The notes under the pieces are model-generated. The model ran no database searches and was not told where the DNA came from. It saw only the letters and a program-made list of their open reading frames with translations. The translations under genes and the position numbers were made by a program. Shown here one piece after another: positions 8,437 through 16,489 of a stretch of DNA of 60,515 nt. Numbering within the stretch: the first letter of the stretch is position 1; each line of letters opens with the position of its first letter. The DNA is from Bacteroidales bacterium (GTDB lineage Bacteria > Bacteroidota > Bacteroidia > Bacteroidales > P3), in NCBI GenBank assembly GCA_017469625.1, contig JAFUGA010000053.1:1-60515 (forward strand), read 5' to 3'.

Positions 8437-8562
8437 TATTTCTTTGTTTTGCTTTTCTAAAACTTTGTTTCAGTTTCATAGAACTTTGTTTTAGAATTCT
8501 ATCTCTTTGTTTTAATTTTATAGAACTTTGTTTCGTGAAAGTGAAGTAAAGAGATAGAAAAA
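8437..8562. repeat. 21-bp periodic intergenic array, 6 units
   Basis: Units start at 8437, 8458, 8479, 8500, 8521 and 8542. Cores include TAAAACTTTGTTTCA, TAGAACTTTGTTTTA, TATCTCTTTGTTTTA and, in reverse, AGTAAAGAGATAG. Two weaker units may follow to about 8604. The array fills much of a 365-base spacer between two minus-strand genes; beyond it, to 8718, I see only AT-rich sequence. Confidence 0.8.
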
Positions 8563-8719
8563 GTTTCTTTAGTAATCTTTCTTTAAATAAAGAAAAAATA
8601 ATGGAGAGATTTTAGTTGGGATTCAAAAAGTAATAAGTTTTGAAAACATTTTTTCATTGTCCATATTTTCATATTTATTTGTTATAAAAGTTTTTTTCAA
8701 ATCTCAATTATTATACCTC

Positions 8720-8759
8720 AATCCCTATCTTGCAAACTTCTTGTCGTGAGATAGGGATT
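8720..8759 (-). terminator. Hairpin downstream of the cyclophilin gene
   Basis: AATCCCTATCT (8720-8730) and AGATAGGGATT (8749-8759) form an 11-bp stem with an 18-base loop, just past the minus-strand cyclophilin stop. On the minus strand no T run follows; on the plus strand the tail is T-rich. Terminator function is therefore uncertain. Confidence 0.5.
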
Positions 8760-8769
8760 TTGGTTTTGT

Positions 8770-9468
8770 TTATTCTATTATCGAAACTTTCATTCTAATA
8801 TCTTCTACAGGTCTGTCGTTTCTGTCTGTTTTTGCATCGGCTATTTTATCTACAACGTCCAAACCTTCTACTACTTCTCCGAAAACAGTATATGAACCAT
8901 CAAGGAAAGGAGTTCCGCCTATAGTTTTATAAACCTCTCTTTGTTCTGGAGTATATTGTCTTCCGGTTCTTGCAGACATCATATCCAATTCTTGGTCTGT
9001 AGATACCTTGCCTTGAACTATGTAGAACTGACAAGCAGATGAAGCCATCTGAGGATTATTGTCTCTTGCGGCTGCTAATGCTCCTTTTTTGTGGAAGCAA
9101 GTGCCGTTGATTTCAGCAGGAACTCTGTATCCCAAATCTCCACTTCCAAGCATCTGACCTTTTTTTGCAGTCTTGCTTTCAGGGTCTCCTCCTTGTATCA
9201 TAAAAGATTTTATTACTCTATGAAACAAAGTAGAGTCAAGTTTTCCTTCTTTTACAATTTTTATGAAATTGTCTCTGTGCTGTGGCGTTTCATCGTAAAG
9301 TTTTAATTTAATATCGCCATAATTTGTTGAAATAAGTACCATTGTTTGTGCTTTTTTTACGGTATTAACTGTTGAAATATCTTCTGTTACATTAGTTGTC
9401 TTTTTGGAACATCCTCCTAAAATAATTGCAACAAATGCAAAGAAAATCAAAATTTTTTTTGTGTTCAT
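8770..9468 (-). CDS. Lipoprotein cyclophilin-type peptidyl-prolyl isomerase
   Basis: Predicted proline cis-trans isomerase anchored in the envelope. 232 residues: SPII signal ending ILGGC (Cys20), a short linker, then a cyclophilin domain from about 43. This has TNYGDIKLKLYDE, LFHRVIKSFMIQGGDP, the MASSACQFYI segment matching the cyclophilin core, and FGEVVEGLDVVDKI. It likely helps fold exported proteins. A TATATTTG box lies upstream on the minus strand at 9510-9517. Confidence 0.92.
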   Translation of the reverse strand: MNTKKILIFFAFVAIILGGCSKKTTNVTEDISTVNTVKKAQTMVLISTNYGDIKLKLYDETPQHRDNFIKIVKEGKLDSTLFHRVIKSFMIQGGDPESKTAKKGQMLGSGDLGYRVPAEINGTCFHKKGALAAARDNNPQMASSACQFYIVQGKVSTDQELDMMSARTGRQYTPEQREVYKTIGGTPFLDGSYTVFGEVVEGLDVVDKIADAKTDRNDRPVEDIRMKVSIIE

Positions 9469-9509
9469 AATAATTTTTTCTAAATTTGCAGTTTGAAATA
9501 ATTAAAGTG

Positions 9510-9517
9510 CAAATATA
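9510..9517 (-). promoter_or_regulatory. -7 box of the cyclophilin gene
   Basis: TATATTTG on the minus strand, about 41 bases before the ATG at 9468, in the spacer shared with the divergent lipoprotein at 9533. Confidence 0.55.
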
Positions 9518-9532
9518 CAAAAATATACAATA

Positions 9533-9880
9533 ATGAAAAAGAGGATACTAAAAATTTTTACGATAATAGCATTATTTTGTTTTGCTGTTCCGTGTTTCCA
9601 ATCTTGTAGTGATGATTTGGACGGTTGTGGTTTGACCGTTGTTGTTAAAGATGCTTCTACAGGAGCAAGACTTTCAGGTGCCCTTATTCACATAGGACAA
9701 GAGTCTGGTAGTATAAAGAAAGATGGAGTTTCAGATACTCACGGCGAAGCTTACTTTTTCTTTAACAACGAAGCTATTTTCAATATCAGTGTAACATACG
9801 CTGAAGGCACAAGACAAGGAAATTCTACTGTGAAGTTGAAATACGATAAGGTAGTTACAAAAGAAGTTCTTGTACCATAA
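9533..9880 (+). CDS. Small lipoprotein with one carboxypeptidase-regulatory-like fold
   Basis: 115 residues. SPII signal with lipobox FQSC (about Cys25), then one beta-sandwich-like domain (GLTVVVKDASTGARLSGALI, later TVKLKYDKVVTKEVLV) resembling the carboxypeptidase-regulatory or CNA-B folds common in Bacteroidota surface proteins. No catalytic residues are visible. It is divergent from the cyclophilin gene and ends at a terminator shared with recX. Role unknown; the fold is inferred from the strand pattern. Confidence 0.65.
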   Translation: MKKRILKIFTIIALFCFAVPCFQSCSDDLDGCGLTVVVKDASTGARLSGALIHIGQESGSIKKDGVSDTHGEAYFFFNNEAIFNISVTYAEGTRQGNSTVKLKYDKVVTKEVLVP

Positions 9881-9915
9881 AGTTTCCAAACGAGAAAATA
9901 AAGAAAGTAGATAAT

Positions 9916-9951
9916 AAAAAATAAACATACCAAAGGGTATGTTTATTTTTT
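9916..9951. terminator. Bidirectional terminator between lipoprotein and recX
   Basis: ATAAACATACC (9921-9931) pairs with GGTATGTTTAT (9936-9946), extended by an A run on the left and a T run on the right. It serves both convergent genes. Confidence 0.85.
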
Positions 9952-9957
9952 TGTTTG

Positions 9958-10440
9958 TTATATAAGATTTCGTGCTTTAAAGGCTTCTTCTATCAAATCG
10001 TTTTCAAAACCGTGCGAAGACAAAAAGTATCTTAGTCTGTAGTTTCTTTGATACTCGTCATCTGTTTTTATGTTTCCAAGTTTTTTATCCAACAAAGAAT
10101 AGAGTATTTCCTTGTATTCCTCTTCGTCTATTTGAGAAAAAGATTTCGTTATATATGGAATAGGGATTTGTTTTGCAATAAGCATATTCCTTATTTTTAT
10201 TCTGCCCCAATGACTTTGATGAATCTTGCTCCGTACGTACAAATCAGCATATCTTTGTTCAGAAATATAATCTTCTTTTACAAGTTGATTGATTATTTTC
10301 TCTGCTTCCTTTAGTTCTATTCCGCTTTTAACCAATTTATCCCTAACTTCTTTCTTTGACCTCTCTTGCATGGCACAAAACTTCATTGCAAAAGTTAGTC
10401 CCTGCTGGTGTGTATATGTCTTTTTTTCCTTTGTAGCCAT
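9958..10440 (-). CDS. recX: Regulatory protein RecX
   Basis: Modulates RecA filament growth. 160 residues, helical throughout, with the three-helix repeats of the family: CAMQERSKKEVRDKL, then LVKEDYISEQRYADLYVRSK, then WGRIKIRNMLIAKQI. DYISEQRYA is the family's best-kept segment (usually DxxRFA). Not next to recA here; it stands alone. Confidence 0.88.
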   Translation of the reverse strand: MATKEKKTYTHQQGLTFAMKFCAMQERSKKEVRDKLVKSGIELKEAEKIINQLVKEDYISEQRYADLYVRSKIHQSHWGRIKIRNMLIAKQIPIPYITKSFSQIDEEEYKEILYSLLDKKLGNIKTDDEYQRNYRLRYFLSSHGFENDLIEEAFKARNLI

Positions 10441-10526
10441 ATATAATCAGATAATTATTTTTGCAAAAATAAACTATTTCTTGCAAACAAACGTTATAAA
10501 TTAAGTATTAAATTTAATATTTTTTT

Positions 10527-11537
10527 ATGTACACGAAAAAAAATGCACTTTTATTGAGTTTGGTTTGCAGTCTTTTACTTGTTTGTTCTTGCAAAGATAA
10601 AGAAAGAGATTTGTTTGGTTTATCCATAGACGCTTCCCGTATGGCAGGTACCCCTTCTGAAATCTTTTCCATTCAACATATAAAGATGTTTCAGGCTTCC
10701 AACGATTTCATTACAGAACTTCTTCCAAATCTGTATGTAGATACTAATGTTAACTCTTTTGCTGTTGCACCTTTTTATATGATTTCTACATTAGGATTGG
10801 ATACAAACTTTACTTTGTATCTTGAATCTTACAGTAAATATTACAATCTTTCACCTTACAGTCATAAAAGTTTGAAATCCTCTTTTGATAATTTTCTTTC
10901 AGCAGTCAAAAACATAGATTCTACCATTGTTATACATAATAAATTGGTACAGGAAACAGATTCTATATTTGTACTAAATCAAAGTATGAACATAACTCTA
11001 AACTACACAAATAATGTAAACAAATACGATGATTCCATATTCAAGGATATAAACAACGAAGAAAGAAAAGATAATTTTTTAAATTTGTGTGGAGAATATT
11101 CTATCTTGCAAAGTAATGAGGAAACCGTGTGTTCCATACCTATAGGCAACGATAATTTTACTCTTATGCTTATTCGTCCCGAGAAATTGAACATAAAAGA
11201 ATACCTTAACAAATTTGATTTGAAACGTTATTTAAATATAGTAAACAGTTTAGAGAATAGACGAGTGAATATCTCTTTTCCATTGATTTCTATTAAGGTT
11301 GATTCTCTGTATATCCCTATGCCACAAATACCAAATAGCGATACCAACGGAGTTTTCCCTACAAAGTTATTTTTAAACCAAGATTTCCAAATAGAGAACA
11401 TTCCTTTGAACGAATCTTCTGCACAAACAGTCTTGCAGACCAATGATTCTGAACCTATAATCTACAATTCACCATTCCTATTCGTGCTTAAGGGAAAAAA
11501 TTCTAATCTTATAATGTACTTAGGCTATTATCTATAA
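10527..11537 (+). CDS. Divergent serpin-like lipoprotein
   Basis: 336 residues with an SPII signal (lipobox VCSC, Cys22). Three stretches resemble the serpin fold in the right order: NSFAVAPFYMISTLGL matches the N-terminal SPLSISTALGM-type helix, GNDNFTLMLIRPE plus NRRVNISFPLISIKVDS matches the central strands, and YNSPFLFVLKGKN...MYLGYY matches the C-terminal HPFLFFIRD...LFMGRV segment. The protein is shorter than typical serpins (about 370-400), and the hinge before the reactive loop (SSAQTVLQTN) lacks the usual run of small residues. It may not inhibit proteases. Found by eye; needs a profile check. Confidence 0.6.
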   Translation: MYTKKNALLLSLVCSLLLVCSCKDKERDLFGLSIDASRMAGTPSEIFSIQHIKMFQASNDFITELLPNLYVDTNVNSFAVAPFYMISTLGLDTNFTLYLESYSKYYNLSPYSHKSLKSSFDNFLSAVKNIDSTIVIHNKLVQETDSIFVLNQSMNITLNYTNNVNKYDDSIFKDINNEERKDNFLNLCGEYSILQSNEETVCSIPIGNDNFTLMLIRPEKLNIKEYLNKFDLKRYLNIVNSLENRRVNISFPLISIKVDSLYIPMPQIPNSDTNGVFPTKLFLNQDFQIENIPLNESSAQTVLQTNDSEPIIYNSPFLFVLKGKNSNLIMYLGYYL

Positions 11538-11561
11538 TAATAGGTATAATAAGACCTTTTC

Positions 11562-11645
11562 ATGAAACTTTGTTTTAATTTTCTAAAACAAAGAGATAGA
11601 ATTCTAAAACAAAGTTTCGTGAAATTAAAACAAAGTTTCATAAAA
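11562..11645. repeat. 21-bp periodic intergenic array, 4 units
   Basis: Units start at 11562, 11583, 11604 and 11625, with cores TGAAACTTTGTTTTA, TAAAACAAAGAGATA, TAAAACAAAGTTTCG and TAAAACAAAGTTTCA. It lies between the co-oriented serpin-like gene and pcm, upstream of the pcm promoter. Confidence 0.8.
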
Positions 11646-11738
11646 AAATATTTTTGTATAAAATTTAGAAGTACAAGAATTTGAACTTTGTGTTTATATT
11701 TAACAATAAAGAGTCTGTCATTTGAGCAAACTTTTTTG

Positions 11739-11746
11739 TATCTTTG
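11739..11746 (+). promoter_or_regulatory. -7 box of pcm
   Basis: TATCTTTG, 37 bases before the pcm ATG. A TTTG lies at 11721-11724, closer than the usual spacing, so the -33 box is uncertain. Confidence 0.6.
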
Positions 11747-11783
11747 CACTAAATTATAATGTACAAAAAATAAATATATAGAT

Positions 11784-12431
11784 ATGCCAACAGATACTCT
11801 TAGACATAAAGGATTAAGAAAAGGAATGATAAACACCTTAATAAAAAAGGTGGGTATAACAGATGAAAAAGTGTTGAATGCAATGAATAGTGTGCCTCGT
11901 CATTTCTTTCTTGACTCTTCCCTTGATGAGATAGCGTACGAAGATAGAGCCTTACAAATAATGTATGACCAAACTATATCTCAGCCTTCCACAGTAGCGT
12001 TTCAAACACAACTTCTAAATGTTTCTCCACGTATGAAAGTTTTGGAAATAGGAACAGGAAGTGGTTATCAGACTGCTATACTTCAGGCCTTAGACCTTAG
12101 AGTTTATACCATAGAAAGACACAAAGGATTGTACGAAAAAGCAGAGAAGATGTTTAAAATACTAAACATTCACCCACAATGTTTTCACGGAGATGGATAC
12201 AAAGGACTTCCAGGTTACGCTCCTTTTGATAGAATATTAGTAACTTGTGGCGCTCCTCAGATTCCTCAAGATTTGCTTTTGCAATTAAAAATAGGTGGAC
12301 TAATGGTTATACCTGTAGGAGATAAAGTTCAAAAGATGTTAAGACTTACAAGAGTTAATGAAAAAGAATTTCAACAGGAAGAATTCGGTAATTATACTTT
12401 CGTTCCTATGCTTGAAAACAAAACCAATTAA
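11784..12431 (+). CDS. pcm: Protein-L-isoaspartate O-methyltransferase
   Basis: Repairs damaged aspartyl/asparaginyl residues by methylating L-isoaspartate with SAM. 215 residues. The family-specific DQTISQPSTVA at 62-72 precedes the SAM motif VLEIGTGSGYQTAI at 86-99; the later ILVTCGAPQIPQDLL and GGLMVIPVGD segments are also typical. The gene after it starts 12 bases downstream and probably shares the transcript. Confidence 0.95.
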   Translation: MPTDTLRHKGLRKGMINTLIKKVGITDEKVLNAMNSVPRHFFLDSSLDEIAYEDRALQIMYDQTISQPSTVAFQTQLLNVSPRMKVLEIGTGSGYQTAILQALDLRVYTIERHKGLYEKAEKMFKILNIHPQCFHGDGYKGLPGYAPFDRILVTCGAPQIPQDLLLQLKIGGLMVIPVGDKVQKMLRLTRVNEKEFQQEEFGNYTFVPMLENKTN

Positions 12432-12443
12432 AAAGATACCACA

Positions 12444-13325
12444 ATGAAAAGACAATATTTTATTTATTTACTGCTTTGCGTTGTTTTTATCTCAGCAAGC
12501 AATATACTTTATTCTCAAGAAGATAAAACTATAAGTTATTCTACTTTCAACATAAGGCTTGATGCTAAATATGACGGAAAAAACAATTGGAAATTTAGAA
12601 GAGATAGTGTTGTAAGTTTTATTTCAAATCAAGATTTAGATATAATAGGTATGCAGGAGGTTTTGCCGAAACCTTTGAAGTTTTTGAAGAAAAAACTTAA
12701 GAAAAAATATTCTTATATAGGTGTAGGTAGAGTAGATGGCAAGAATAAGGGAGAACACACTCCTATTTTTTACAATAAAGAACGTTTTTCTTTGGTATCC
12801 AACGGTGATTTCTGGCTTTCACAAGAACCAAACAATGCTGGAAGTTATGGTTGGGACGCTGCATGCCCTCGTGTTGTTACTTGGGGAAAATTCCAAGAGA
12901 AAGAATCGGGCAAAACCTTTGTAGTAGTCAATACACACTTTGACCACAAAGGCTTACAGGCCAGAAAAAATTCTGCTTATCTTATAATGGATAGTATAAA
13001 AAGTATTGCAGGAGATTTGCCTGTTATTCTATCGGGAGATTTCAACGTTACAGATACTTCTATGGCTTATAACATAATAACAACTCATAGTTATACTATG
13101 TTAGATGCTCGCAAAACTTCTTTACAACAAACAGGTAACACCTACACTTTTCACGATTTTGGTAGGAGAGAAAAGAAAGATAGAGGTATAATAGATTTTA
13201 TTTTTGTGAATAAAGGTTTCGTTCCTCTTTCTTCTTATATACCTTTTGAGACAAAAGAAGAAACAGGATTTCTTTCAGACCACAATCCTGTAATAGTTCA
13301 ATTAAGATTTTCTACAAACAAGTAA
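12444..13325 (+). CDS. Secreted endonuclease/exonuclease/phosphatase-family protein
   Basis: 293 residues with a cleavable signal peptide (about 1-25, ending ILYSQ). The EEP core is clear: TFNIRLD near the start, metal-binding Glu in IGMQEVLP, VVNTHFDHKG, SGDFNVTDTS with the catalytic Asp/Asn pair, and the C-terminal SDHNPVIVQ. EEP enzymes cleave phosphodiester or phosphoester bonds; the substrate (nucleic acid, phospholipid or sugar phosphate) cannot be told from sequence. Likely periplasmic or secreted. It follows pcm by 12 bases. Confidence 0.88.
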   Translation: MKRQYFIYLLLCVVFISASNILYSQEDKTISYSTFNIRLDAKYDGKNNWKFRRDSVVSFISNQDLDIIGMQEVLPKPLKFLKKKLKKKYSYIGVGRVDGKNKGEHTPIFYNKERFSLVSNGDFWLSQEPNNAGSYGWDAACPRVVTWGKFQEKESGKTFVVVNTHFDHKGLQARKNSAYLIMDSIKSIAGDLPVILSGDFNVTDTSMAYNIITTHSYTMLDARKTSLQQTGNTYTFHDFGRREKKDRGIIDFIFVNKGFVPLSSYIPFETKEETGFLSDHNPVIVQLRFSTNK

Positions 13326-13386
13326 TATTTACCAAAAATTAGATATATCGTTTTTTCTTTCTTTTTGCAATATAGAAAAAATTGTA

Positions 13387-13394
13387 TATCTTTG
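13387..13394 (+). promoter_or_regulatory. -7 box of ssb
   Basis: TATCTTTG, 31 bases before the ssb ATG. Confidence 0.65.
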
Positions 13395-13425
13395 CACCTT
13401 GATTATATAATAAATTGTATAAGTT

Positions 13426-13917
13426 ATGATTGGAGTTAACAAAGTAATTTTAATAGGAAATTTGGGAAAAGACCCGGAAATTGTGATGTTTGATAATGTA
13501 AAGAAAGCATCATTCCCACTTGCTACTACAGAGCAATACAAAAACCATGACGGAATAAAAGTAGATGAAACAGAATGGCATAATATTGTATGCTGGAGAG
13601 GATTGGCAGATGTTGCAGATAAATTCCTAAGAAAGAGTATGCAAGTTTATATAGAAGGAAAACTAAAATCTCGTCAATGGGAAGATAAAGATGGAAATAA
13701 AAGACGTACAGTAGAGGTTGTTGCAGAGAATTTCAAGATTCTTACTCGTAATTACACTTCTCAAAACACTACAACTAATAGTTTTCATAGTCCAAGTTCT
13801 ACATCTGTTTTAGATGAATTTTCTACTGATGAATTTTCTATAGATACAGATAGCAATCTTGCCGATATAGCATCTGATGATTTAAAATTTAGAACAAATA
13901 AGGATTTACCTTTCTAA
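13426..13917 (+). CDS. ssb: Single-stranded DNA-binding protein
   Basis: Coats single-stranded DNA in replication and repair. 163 residues: OB fold from VNKVILIGNLGKDPEI to the WHNIVCW segment and the YIEGKLKSRQWEDKDG strands, a flexible Ser/Thr/Asn-rich linker, and an acidic tail ending DLPF, the tip that docks partner proteins. It has its own promoter; the beta-barrel gene downstream is 45 bases away. Confidence 0.96.
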   Translation: MIGVNKVILIGNLGKDPEIVMFDNVKKASFPLATTEQYKNHDGIKVDETEWHNIVCWRGLADVADKFLRKSMQVYIEGKLKSRQWEDKDGNKRRTVEVVAENFKILTRNYTSQNTTTNSFHSPSSTSVLDEFSTDEFSIDTDSNLADIASDDLKFRTNKDLPF

Positions 13918-13962
13918 ACAAAAGTAAAATTTGAATAAATAATAACAAAAACAAATATAATT

Positions 13963-14679
13963 ATGTTAAAAAAATTATTGGTATTAGGAGCAGCTTTTTT
14001 CATGCTGTTGAATACAGGAGTTAAGGCACAGTATACTGAATACGGTCAGAATTATGTAAAACTTCAGTTTGTACAACCTTTAGGAGAGTATCAAGATTAT
14101 TACAATTCAGGTTTTGGAGCAGAATACGGAAGAATGTTCCAATTCAATATGGATTTTGCAGATGGTTTGATAATACCAGGACTTGATATTACATTTATCC
14201 AAACAACATTCAATACAGGAAAAGACCACGTTTATTTTGGCGATGATAACCTTAAAACAGAAGGTGGTCTTATTTGGAATTTAGGAGTTAAACTTGGACC
14301 TATGGTAACATTTGGTTTAACAGAAGGATTGTTAGCAGATTTTTCTATACAATATGCTCCTACAGTTATCTTTGGCTTTAGAAAAGGGCCGGTAGAAGAT
14401 ATGGTTCTTACAGGACAATTACCTTACGATACAAAAAGTGCTTCCTCTGTTTCTTTTGCACACAGAGTAAGTATAAAAGGAGATATACGTTACGCACATT
14501 TCCTATTTGGACTTGAATTCTTGCTTGGTGGAACAACATTCCATTATGGACACGATATAGTTCCTGCATATACTAATACAGTAGATGCTTCTGGAAACAC
14601 GGTACGTACATACACCCCAAGAGATGAAAAAGATATGGGATTAGGTACTTTGTTACTTAATTTCGGTTTCACATTCTAA
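13963..14679 (+). CDS. Outer-membrane beta-barrel protein
   Basis: 238 residues. Signal peptide about 1-22 (VKAQ), then alternating aromatic/hydrophobic strands with Gly-rich turns and a C-terminal Phe (NFGFTF) as expected for an outer-membrane barrel. Of the small porin-like or OmpW/OprF-size barrels I cannot name a specific family. It follows ssb on the same strand and ends before the longest 21-bp array. Confidence 0.7.
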   Translation: MLKKLLVLGAAFFMLLNTGVKAQYTEYGQNYVKLQFVQPLGEYQDYYNSGFGAEYGRMFQFNMDFADGLIIPGLDITFIQTTFNTGKDHVYFGDDNLKTEGGLIWNLGVKLGPMVTFGLTEGLLADFSIQYAPTVIFGFRKGPVEDMVLTGQLPYDTKSASSVSFAHRVSIKGDIRYAHFLFGLEFLLGGTTFHYGHDIVPAYTNTVDASGNTVRTYTPRDEKDMGLGTLLLNFGFTF

Positions 14680-14705
14680 GAGATTTTTTTATTACTAAGG
14701 TTTTC

Positions 14706-14936
14706 TAAAACTTGATTTTAGAATTCTAAACCGAAGAGATAGCGAATTAGAACTTGATTCTATTTTTCTATCTCTTTGTTTTATTTTTACAGAACTTCGT
14801 TTCGTGAAAATAGAACTTGATTTCACTCTCACGAAACAAAGTTTTAATTTTCTCTTTCTTTGTTTTAGAAAATTAAAACAAAGTTCTATGAAAATGAAAC
14901 AAAGTTTCGTAAATCTAAAACTTCGTTTTATGAGAA
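14706..14936. repeat. 21-bp periodic intergenic array, 11 units (longest)
   Basis: Units start every 21 bases from 14706 to 14916 without a slip. Cores include TAAAACTTGATTTTA, TATCTCTTTGTTTTA, CAGAACTTCGTTTCG, CGAAACAAAGTTTTA, TAAAACAAAGTTCTA, TGAAACAAAGTTTCG and TAAAACTTCGTTTTA. Each joins a left half (AAAAC, AGAAC, ATCTC, GAAAC) to a right half that is the reverse complement of one of the same set, around three bases. It fills the 312-base spacer between the convergent barrel and MFS genes. Confidence 0.85.
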
Positions 14937-14991
14937 TAAAATATAGTGGAATATTATTTAGGATTTTAAAGATTTATGTTTAGAATGATTG

Positions 14992-16482
14992 CTATTGTTT
15001 TACCATTTTATAAAGTTTTCTCACAAAAGGTCTTGCAGGTGTATCAAACAACAGAACAAATAAGAAAATAAAAATACAAACGATGATTGTTATACCCCAT
15101 AATTCTTTGATACTTACTGCCATTACTTCATTTATTTGTGAATTTGTTACACTATTTTTTGCTATTGCATAACGCATACCATATCCGTATAATGCACTTC
15201 CTACACTTCCGCCTACACCTGAACGTATTACTCCTGTAATCGCAAGAACCTGTAAAAAGTGGTCAAACGGTATAAATTCTTTCATATAATAAGTCAAAGA
15301 GCAATACAAAGATGCATATCCGAATGTACGTAAAACGGTTGGAACATATAAATAAGAGAGTTTCAAATTCTCGCTTGTTAAAAAATACATAGCACATTGA
15401 TACATCAAAGCACACAAAAAACCAAAGAAAGCGAGTCTTATAATCGGCAGACGTACATATCTGAGCCACCAAAGCGAAAACAGACATCCAAGAAAAGTAC
15501 CTAATGCACCCCACCACTGCAATTTTGAAAGATTAAGTGTATCAAAACCTAAAAGTTGTGTGGTGAGAATACCTTGCAATGAGTTTGGTGTTTCCATGAT
15601 TGCGTCCATTATAAAGAAAAGAAATAATGCAACAGGAATACGTTTATAGGCAAGAGCATCCCATTTGATATAAGGATGACGAATAAAGTACATACGTCCA
15701 AAACATAATCCTACAGTAATAAGACATGTTCCTATGATAAAACGTATGACTTCACTATCAAGCCAATTGTAGTGTTCTCCGTAAATGGCAATGAAACTCA
15801 TTTGTATCATTAGCAAACTCCAAAGTATCAGTCCCGTAAAGTCAAATCCTAAAAGTTTTCCTTTGCCCATCAAATAAAATTTTCGCATAAACAATCTTAC
15901 AAATAAAAATACTAAGAGCAACATTCCAGTTACTAAATAATGCATTGACTGCCACGAAAAGTAGTAGGTAAGGTTTATATCTATGGCTGAAGAAATGTAA
16001 ATGGGGCAAAGAATCATCATATACAATAAGGGAAAGAATTTAGGAAAGTCCAAATTTGGTGCAAGCCAGGGATTGATTGTTGAAATACACTCAAAAGTTG
16101 CCCACATTTTTGCAAAGCCACATAAAAAGCACACAAACAATAGCAAAGGCATAAAAGTAGTAAGTGGAACTATGAGATTACAAACTATCATGGTAGAAAC
16201 ACAAATTGTAAGTATCTCTTTGGTTGTAAAAGTAAACTTAAAACGCCACATCATAGGGAATGCAATATTCATTCCTGCAAAAGCAGCGTAAAGGCACATC
16301 ATAATATCTTCATTAAGTAAAGAAGTTTCACTTTTCATTGCCATTAAAGAAGCAGGATACACTACATTGCTTGTTTGAAATATAATTGCAAGCAGAACAA
16401 ATATCCAAGGTTGTAGTTTAATAGGGATAAACTGCTTTAAGGACATAGCCTTAAAAGGTCCCTTTTCACTCCAATCTGCCAT
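14992..16482 (-). CDS. MFS transporter, EmrB-like efflux pump
   Basis: Inner-membrane component of a predicted tripartite drug or metabolite efflux system. 496 residues with about 12-14 membrane helices. The next genes upstream in the transcript are a periplasmic adaptor and a TolC-type channel, the set expected for EmrAB-TolC-like pumps. The gene is only 7 bases after the adaptor gene. Bacteroidota members of this group diverge strongly from E. coli EmrB; substrate unknown. The array at 14706 lies just behind the stop. Confidence 0.82.
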   Translation of the reverse strand: MADWSEKGPFKAMSLKQFIPIKLQPWIFVLLAIIFQTSNVVYPASLMAMKSETSLLNEDIMMCLYAAFAGMNIAFPMMWRFKFTFTTKEILTICVSTMIVCNLIVPLTTFMPLLLFVCFLCGFAKMWATFECISTINPWLAPNLDFPKFFPLLYMMILCPIYISSAIDINLTYYFSWQSMHYLVTGMLLLVFLFVRLFMRKFYLMGKGKLLGFDFTGLILWSLLMIQMSFIAIYGEHYNWLDSEVIRFIIGTCLITVGLCFGRMYFIRHPYIKWDALAYKRIPVALFLFFIMDAIMETPNSLQGILTTQLLGFDTLNLSKLQWWGALGTFLGCLFSLWWLRYVRLPIIRLAFFGFLCALMYQCAMYFLTSENLKLSYLYVPTVLRTFGYASLYCSLTYYMKEFIPFDHFLQVLAITGVIRSGVGGSVGSALYGYGMRYAIAKNSVTNSQINEVMAVSIKELWGITIIVCIFIFLFVLLFDTPARPFVRKLYKMVKQ

Positions 16483-16489
16483 AACAAAT

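Noticed and set aside
8720-8759. Riboswitch or sRNA
   Set aside because: A simple stem with an 18-base loop behind a gene; nothing beyond a weak terminator can be supported.
14706-14936. CRISPR array
   Set aside because: Units are 21 bp with no separate spacers, no conserved full repeat and no cas genes; the variation lies within units.
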